Assembly: GCA_020439725.1 (NCBI GenBank)
Contig: JAGQSE010000178.1
Coordinates: 5,526 to 23,068, forward strand
DNA: 17,543 bases
Direction of reading: 5' to 3'
DNA from: Acidobacteriota bacterium
Lineage (GTDB): Bacteria; Acidobacteriota; Thermoanaerobaculia; Multivoradales; JAHZIX01
The notes under the pieces are model-generated. The model ran no database searches, was not told where the DNA came from, and worked only from the letters and a program-made list of their open reading frames with translations. Below are positions 14,146 to 17,543 of this stretch, one piece after another. Positions within the stretch are counted from its first letter, which is position 1. Each line of letters opens with the position of its first letter. The translations under genes and the position numbers were made by a program.

Positions 14146-15525
14146 TCAGTGGTAGCCGAACCAGACCGCCACCGCCAGGGCGGTGGACCCGACGATCCAG
14201 ACCTGGAGCATGAAGGGCACGATGAACCGCAGCCAGCGATCGTAGGGGACGCGGGCGATGGCGAGAATCCCGACCAGCACTGCGTTGGTGGGCACCAGGA
14301 TGTTGGTGAAGCCGTCACCGAACTGGTAGGCGAGGACGGCGATCTGGCGGTGGACCCCGACCAGGTCGGCGAGGGGCGCCATCACCGGCATCGTGACGTA
14401 GGCCTGACCGCTCCCCGAGGGAATGAAGAAGTTGCACAGGCTCTGGACCAGGAACATGCCCGCCGCCGCCAACGACGGTGCCAGGTGCTGCAGCGGCGTG
14501 GCGACTCCCTGGATGATGGTGTCGACCACCTGGCCGCGGTCGAGGACCACCTGGATGGCGCGGGCGACACCGATGAGGAGCGCCGTGGTGGTGAGCTCGG
14601 CGGCACCCTCGCAGAAGTCCGCGGCGGCATCGTCGGCACTCGATCGGGCGAGGATCGCGAGCACGATGGCCAGACCGGCGAACAGCGCCCCCATCTCGAC
14701 CAGCCCCCAGTGGAAACTCTTGAGCCCCCAGATCAGCCAGGCGACGGTGAGGGCGATGGCCACCAGGATCAGGCCGTGGCGGCGGGTCATCCTCGGGTAG
14801 TCGCCCTCGAGAAGCGCCGGCTCGATGTCGACGTCGGCGACCAGGCTACGGCTCGGGTCCGCCTGCACCTTGCGCGCGTAGCGCCACACGTGCCAGACGC
14901 CGAGGACCAGGAAGACGCCCAGCAGGATCAGCCGGTAGAGAAGTCCCGAACCCTTGGGGACGTCAGCGACCTCCTGCGCGATGAAGACGGTGAAGGGATT
15001 GATCAGCGCCGTGCCATAGCCGACGCCATAGCCGACGCACATGACGCCGACGCCGACCACCGCGTCCATGCGCAGCGCCACCGCCAGCGCCACCAGCATC
15101 GGCACGAACGGCAGGTACTCCTCCGCCATGCCGATGGTGCTCGAGCCCACCGCGAAGAGCACGATGCCACCGGTGATCAGCCACCCGGGGCGCTCGCCGA
15201 ACAGGTCGAGGAGCTTGCCGATGGCCGCGTCGGCGGCACCGCTGGCGCGAAAGATGCCGAAGGCGCCACCGATGATGAAGACGAAGAAGATGATCTCGCC
15301 GGCGGCCTCGAAGCCCTCGGGGATGGCGAGAAAGATTTCCTGCACCGGCAGCCGCTGGCCGCCTTCGATCCGCTCGAAGCTCCCCGGCACCACCTGTTCG
15401 CGCCCGTGCTCGTTGACCACCCGCTCGAAGGTCCCGCGCGGCAGCACCTGGGTCAGGACCCAGGCCGCGACCACCAGAGTGAAGAGCAGGACCAGGGTGT
15501 GAGGAACGCGAACGTGGAACTTCAT
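14146..15525 (-). CDS. YfcC/ArcD-like (DcuC superfamily) basic amino acid or dicarboxylate transporter
   Basis: The 459-residue polytopic protein has the family's first helix after KFHVRVPHTLVLL, an extracytoplasmic GSFERIEG loop, and two related halves with re-entrant-loop type sequences: VGSSTIGMAEEYLPFVPM and GYGVGYGTALINPF in the first, FFIPSGSGQAYVTMPVMAPL and FGDGFTNILVPTNAVLVG in the second. This layout is that of the COG1288/YfcC group, which includes streptococcal ArcD arginine/ornithine exchangers as well as proteins of unknown substrate. The next gene is carbamate kinase, so arginine, citrulline, agmatine or an allantoin-derived compound is the likeliest substrate class (inference from context). 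ATG 15525 has AGGAG 7 bases upstream; the frame extends to 15591 but this start fits the family. Confidence 0.88.
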   Translation of the reverse strand: MKFHVRVPHTLVLLFTLVVAAWVLTQVLPRGTFERVVNEHGREQVVPGSFERIEGGQRLPVQEIFLAIPEGFEAAGEIIFFVFIIGGAFGIFRASGAADAAIGKLLDLFGERPGWLITGGIVLFAVGSSTIGMAEEYLPFVPMLVALAVALRMDAVVGVGVMCVGYGVGYGTALINPFTVFIAQEVADVPKGSGLLYRLILLGVFLVLGVWHVWRYARKVQADPSRSLVADVDIEPALLEGDYPRMTRRHGLILVAIALTVAWLIWGLKSFHWGLVEMGALFAGLAIVLAILARSSADDAAADFCEGAAELTTTALLIGVARAIQVVLDRGQVVDTIIQGVATPLQHLAPSLAAAGMFLVQSLCNFFIPSGSGQAYVTMPVMAPLADLVGVHRQIAVLAYQFGDGFTNILVPTNAVLVGILAIARVPYDRWLRFIVPFMLQVWIVGSTALAVAVWFGYH

Positions 15526-15790
15526 GGCGGCTCTCCTGGGGGCCCGGCGGGCCGGAAGTGATCGAAAGGCTGATCGAAAGAACCGGGGCACGAGACGAGC
15601 CGATGGCCACGATGGGCTCGAAAAGCCCCAGCGACCCAGCCGCTCACCTCATGGTCCGACGAACGTCGAGGCAGATCTTCTCACGCCGCGCCGGACCGGT
15701 GCCAGGTGACGTGAGCCAAGACACTGTCCACCCCGACCCAGCGCTCCCCTACCGAGTAAAGCAACGCCGTAGGCCTCATCGAATCGGGAG
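15526..15790 (-). promoter_or_regulatory. 265-base leader/promoter region of the transporter-arcC pair
   Basis: No gene is supported here. On the minus strand it must carry the promoter of the transporter gene. Next to the start it holds a GGCCC/GGGCC stem with a 3-base loop (15541-15553), then a tandem repeat (15559-15580), then a GGGCT/AGCCC stem with a 5-base loop (15614-15628). I could not find a convincing -35/-10 pair. Confidence 0.35.
15559..15580. repeat. Tandem 10-base repeat upstream of the transporter start
   Basis: TGATCGAAAG occurs at 15559-15568 and again at 15571-15580, a perfect direct repeat with a 12-base period. It lies 34-55 bases before the transporter start codon, a typical place for an operator. 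Direct repeats about one helical turn apart suit a dimeric or tandem-binding regulator; none is encoded nearby. Confidence 0.55.
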
Positions 15791-16363
15791 CTACTCTGCG
15801 AACGCCCGCACAAGGAGCTCCGAGAGCCCAAGCTCTGCGGCCCAGCGCTTCAGGTAGACGCGATCGAGAGAATCTCCCTGAACTCTGAGAACGCTCACCA
15901 GGTCGTTCCACTGCCGGTCCGAGACCTCGCCTCCCAGGCGGTACCAGACCAGCTTCTGCAGCACCGTGTCTTCAGCGGTCGCGATGTCGATGGCGGACCG
16001 AATGTCCTCGCCGATCTCGACACGTCGACGCCTTCGCATCTCTTCCCGGGCGTGAGCGCCCGTCTTTAGGACGAACATGTCCACCTTGAACATGGTGGCC
16101 AAGTGAAGCAGGTTGAAGGAGCTTCGATCCCGGATCGCCCGCCGCACGGAGTCGAGATCGATGTAGAAGTCCTCTTCCAACTCGGCGACCAATAGCGGAC
16201 CATGTGCCGGTCTCAGGTCGGCGACGAGGTCGATGTCGTGGGTCGAGCGCGGAGTGCCGTGAAACGAGCTGGCGAGGGAACCTACGACAAAATAGTCGAC
16301 GCCGAGAGCGTCAAGGACGCGAGCGACTCTGAGACCTACCTCGAAGGCTTCCGGCAAGGGCAC
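15791..16363 (-). CDS. Nucleotidyltransferase-fold protein (AbiEii/MNT-like)
   Basis: The 190-residue protein has a polymerase-beta-like nucleotidyltransferase core: VVGSLASSFHG (G28-S29 motif), STHDIDLVADL with the paired acidic residues D43 and D45, and a third carboxylate D95 in FKVDMFVL. The C-terminal half is helical with EDTVLQKLVWYRLGG, W-N-D-L and a final W-A-x-x-L-G segment, which is common in single-domain nucleotidyltransferases found beside small partner genes, including AbiEii-type toxins and MNT-type antitoxins. Which role this one has cannot be told. GTG 16363 follows the stop of the preceding 87-codon gene by one base and has AAGGG 8 bases upstream, so the pair is co-translated. 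Confidence 0.8.
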   Translation of the reverse strand: MPLPEAFEVGLRVARVLDALGVDYFVVGSLASSFHGTPRSTHDIDLVADLRPAHGPLLVAELEEDFYIDLDSVRRAIRDRSSFNLLHLATMFKVDMFVLKTGAHAREEMRRRRRVEIGEDIRSAIDIATAEDTVLQKLVWYRLGGEVSDRQWNDLVSVLRVQGDSLDRVYLKRWAAELGLSELLVRAFAE

Positions 16364-16364
16364 C

Positions 16365-16628
16365 TCAGTAGCCCTTCTCTTCCGGATCCCAGTCGAAGAC
16401 GTCGATCATCGTCTGGCGGTCGAGGCGGAGCGCGGCGAGGCGTAGGCGGAGCTCTCGCTCGCTGAGGTCGGGACCGTACTGTGCTCGGATCCGCGCCGCC
16501 GCCATCGTTTCGACGGCACGATTGAGCTCGACCACGCGCTTGAGCTTCTCGCGTGGTGACATGCGCCGGTAGCCCGCGATGAGCCGCTCCTCGATCTCGG
16601 GAGGGGTGTCAGGGAAAAGGCGGCGCAT
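16365..16628 (-). CDS. Small helical protein paired with the nucleotidyltransferase
   Basis: I do not recognise a named family. The 87-residue protein is charged and predicted helical by eye: PPEIEERLIAGYRRMSPREK, then KRVVELNRAVETMAAARIRA and DLSERELRLRLAALRLDRQT, ending in an acidic, aromatic FDWDPEEKGY. It has no signal peptide or membrane segment. The stop codon is one base from the GTG of the nucleotidyltransferase gene, which argues for a functional pair. Its SPREK and SERELRLRLA wording resembles small proteins often found beside nucleotidyltransferases in mobile or accessory DNA (from memory, not searched). ATG 16628 has no clear Shine-Dalgarno sequence, so it may depend on upstream translation or start differently. 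Confidence 0.72.
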   Translation of the reverse strand: MRRLFPDTPPEIEERLIAGYRRMSPREKLKRVVELNRAVETMAAARIRAQYGPDLSERELRLRLAALRLDRQTMIDVFDWDPEEKGY

Positions 16629-16683
16629 GGACTGGGGGAAGTTCGCTGGAGTCCGGGTCGTCGTCGAGCCCGTGGGCGGTGCG

Positions 16684-16878
16684 TCAAGCGTCTCCGGAGC
16701 CCCGGGAGAGCTCCTCGAGTCGGGCGAGGCGGCGCTCGATGGCGGCGAGCTTGTGGAGGATGAGGACGTGGGTCTTCTTGGCGTCGATGCCGACCGGGGA
16801 ATCGGCGCTGGCGATCTCGCGCTCGATGGCGGCGTATTCGTCCGCCGGGATGGGGTCTTCGAGGATCGAGTCGGCCAT
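16684..16878 (-). CDS. Small conserved-looking protein downstream of the HIT gene
   Basis: The 64-residue protein is not recognised. It has an acidic N-terminal part with DPIPADEYAAIEREIASADS and a C-terminal coiled-coil-like helix KKTHVLILHKLAAIERRLAR followed by LEEL. It contains no cysteines, signal peptide or membrane segment. ATG 16878 is 3 bases after the HIT gene stop, so it is almost certainly co-transcribed and probably translationally coupled. The heptad-like leucines in the last half suggest oligomerisation or partner binding (inference). A 55-base gap separates it from the next minus-strand gene. Confidence 0.7.
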   Translation of the reverse strand: MADSILEDPIPADEYAAIEREIASADSPVGIDAKKTHVLILHKLAAIERRLARLEELSRGSGDA

Positions 16879-16881
16879 GGT

Positions 16882-17307
16882 TCAGCTCTTCTCGAGCGCA
16901 GCCGTCAGGCGACGCGCCAGGTCGCGGCCCTCGGCGGCGTCGAGGTTGCCGGCGGGCCAGGAGATCCCGAGGCCCGCACCGTGGATCTTGGGGATGATGT
17001 GGAAGTGCACGTGCATCACCGCCTGATGAGCGGCGGCGCCGTTGTTCTGGAGCACGTTGTAGTCGCTGGCGCCGGTCACCTCGAGCACCGCGCGGCAGAG
17101 CCGCGGCAGGACGCGGCCCAGCGCCGCCGCGGAGTCTTCACTCAGCTCGTGCAGATGCGCCTTGCGCTCCTTGGGGATGACCAGCGTGTGACCGGTGCTC
17201 AGGGGGCCGATGTCGAGGAAGGCGAAGACGTGATCGTCCTCGTATACCTGGTGGCACGGGATCTCGCCGGAGAGGATCTTGTCGAAGATGGTCGTCGCTT
17301 GGCTCAT
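16882..17307 (-). CDS. HIT-family nucleotide hydrolase/transferase (HinT-like)
   Basis: The 141-residue protein is a complete histidine-triad protein. It opens with TTIFDKILSGEIPCHQVYED and FAFLDIGPLSTGHTLVIPK, the HinT-branch signature, and carries the catalytic triad HVHFH at H99, H101 and H103 after QNNGAAAHQAVM. HinT enzymes hydrolyse AMP-lysine and other purine nucleoside phosphoramidates in the cytosol; the natural substrate in bacteria is not firmly known. The C-terminal tail is longer than in the smallest members. ATG 17307 starts at the family-typical methionine; there is no Shine-Dalgarno sequence, but a TATGAT box lies 6 bases upstream, so the mRNA may be leaderless. It heads a minus-strand run with two small genes and the nucleotidyltransferase. 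Confidence 0.94.
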   Translation of the reverse strand: MSQATTIFDKILSGEIPCHQVYEDDHVFAFLDIGPLSTGHTLVIPKERKAHLHELSEDSAAALGRVLPRLCRAVLEVTGASDYNVLQNNGAAAHQAVMHVHFHIIPKIHGAGLGISWPAGNLDAAEGRDLARRLTAALEKS

Positions 17308-17313
17308 GGCAGG

Positions 17314-17319
17314 ATCATA
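17314..17319 (-). promoter_or_regulatory. -10 box for the HIT gene, compatible with a leaderless mRNA
   Basis: TATGAT (five of six TATAAT bases) on the minus strand ends 6 bases before the ATG of the HIT gene, so a usual start site would fall on the ATG itself. The -35 position holds only a poor match. The 116-base divergent region 17308-17423 has to hold the promoter of the plus-strand gene at 17424 as well. Confidence 0.4.
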
Positions 17320-17423
17320 TCGCCAGGGCCGGGGCGCACGTCTCGCTACGGGAAGACCGGCGGCGAGCTCCGTGTTGTAACCCCGAGAGCCCTCGACGCC
17401 CCCACCTCGCCCGGAGCCTGCCC

Positions 17424-17543
17424 ATGGACACTCTTCGCACTCGCCCCAAGCACCGCCGCTGGCCGCTGGCCTGGATCCTCCTGCCCACCGCCGCTCTCCT
17501 CTTCGCGCTCCTGCGCCTGACCGCCGACGCCCAGGAACCACCG
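17424..17543 (+). CDS. Start of a secreted or envelope protein (partial, runs off right edge)
   Basis: Forty codons are visible. They encode a basic N terminus (MDTLRTRPKHRR), a hydrophobic core (WPLAWILLPTAALLFALLRL) and a TADAQEPP tail that looks like a signal peptidase I site (cut after ADA). The ATG has GGAG 7 bases upstream. The rest of the protein lies outside the window, so its function cannot be named; only export from the cytoplasm is indicated. It is divergent from the HIT gene. Confidence 0.6.
   Translation, partial: MDTLRTRPKHRRWPLAWILLPTAALLFALLRLTADAQEPP

Noticed and set aside
14008..15561. Plus-strand open frame of 517 codons
   Set aside because: It is the antisense of the transporter and the start of carbamate kinase; its product is D/E/H/R-rich with no recognisable domain or signal.
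15526..15790. Possible small genes or an RNA gene in the spacer before the transporter
   Set aside because: The short frames here have no ribosome binding sites or protein-like composition, and I see no tRNA cloverleaf or known riboswitch pattern.
1..17543. CRISPR array, insertion sequence or prophage
   Set aside because: No regularly spaced repeats of 20-40 bases, transposase, integrase or phage structural motifs were found on either strand.

Overview
This is a very G+C-rich window (about two thirds G+C by eye) from a Gram-negative, diderm bacterium. It carries bamD, the outer-membrane beta-barrel assembly lipoprotein. The gene order PASTA protein - rpe - bamD, the two-copper-free housekeeping blocks and the codon bias (third positions strongly G/C) suggest a deep-branching phylum such as Acidobacteriota, but that placement is inference from gene order and style, not from a marker gene. 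I see no rRNA, tRNA, CRISPR array, insertion sequence or phage gene.

Positions 1-7500 (minus strand) form a long run of envelope and housekeeping genes. Read in transcription order they are: a polytopic GT-C glycosyltransferase, truA (tRNA pseudouridine synthase), uppS (undecaprenyl diphosphate synthase), cdsA (CDP-diacylglycerol synthase), rseP (site-2 protease), a three-PASTA membrane protein, rpe (ribulose-phosphate epimerase) and bamD, which runs off the left edge. Most junctions are tight or overlapping (TTGA between uppS and cdsA, ATGA between PASTA and rpe and between rpe and bamD). The exception is cdsA-rseP, where a 127-base gap holds a terminator-like hairpin and a possible promoter, and where dxr, often found there in other bacteria, is absent.

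Positions 7518-9023 (plus strand) hold a processive family 2 glycosyltransferase of the cellulose synthase-like type whose motifs look strikingly like plant CslA mannan/glucomannan synthases. It diverges from the GT-C gene with almost no space between starts. An A+T-rich island (about 9041-9120) then precedes a small XRE-type regulator. Convergent to that regulator is a secreted 350-residue protein of unknown function built from two copies of one cysteine-containing unit. Divergent from the secreted protein is polB, DNA polymerase II, complete with exonuclease and polymerase motifs and a C-terminal clamp-binding peptide.

Positions 13110-15525 (minus strand) hold a probable two-gene catabolic unit: a YfcC/ArcD-like transporter followed by carbamate kinase, suggesting ATP recovery from carbamoyl phosphate, although no deiminase or carbamoyltransferase is present here. 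Positions 15791-17307 (minus strand) hold a HIT-family hydrolase, two small unknown proteins and a nucleotidyltransferase-fold protein that may form a toxin-antitoxin-like pair with the small protein before it. At the right edge a new plus-strand gene begins with a signal peptide.

Several genes appear to use GTG or TTG starts with good Shine-Dalgarno sequences. Two (the XRE regulator and the HIT gene) instead have -10-like hexamers 6-7 bases before the start codon, compatible with leaderless mRNAs.
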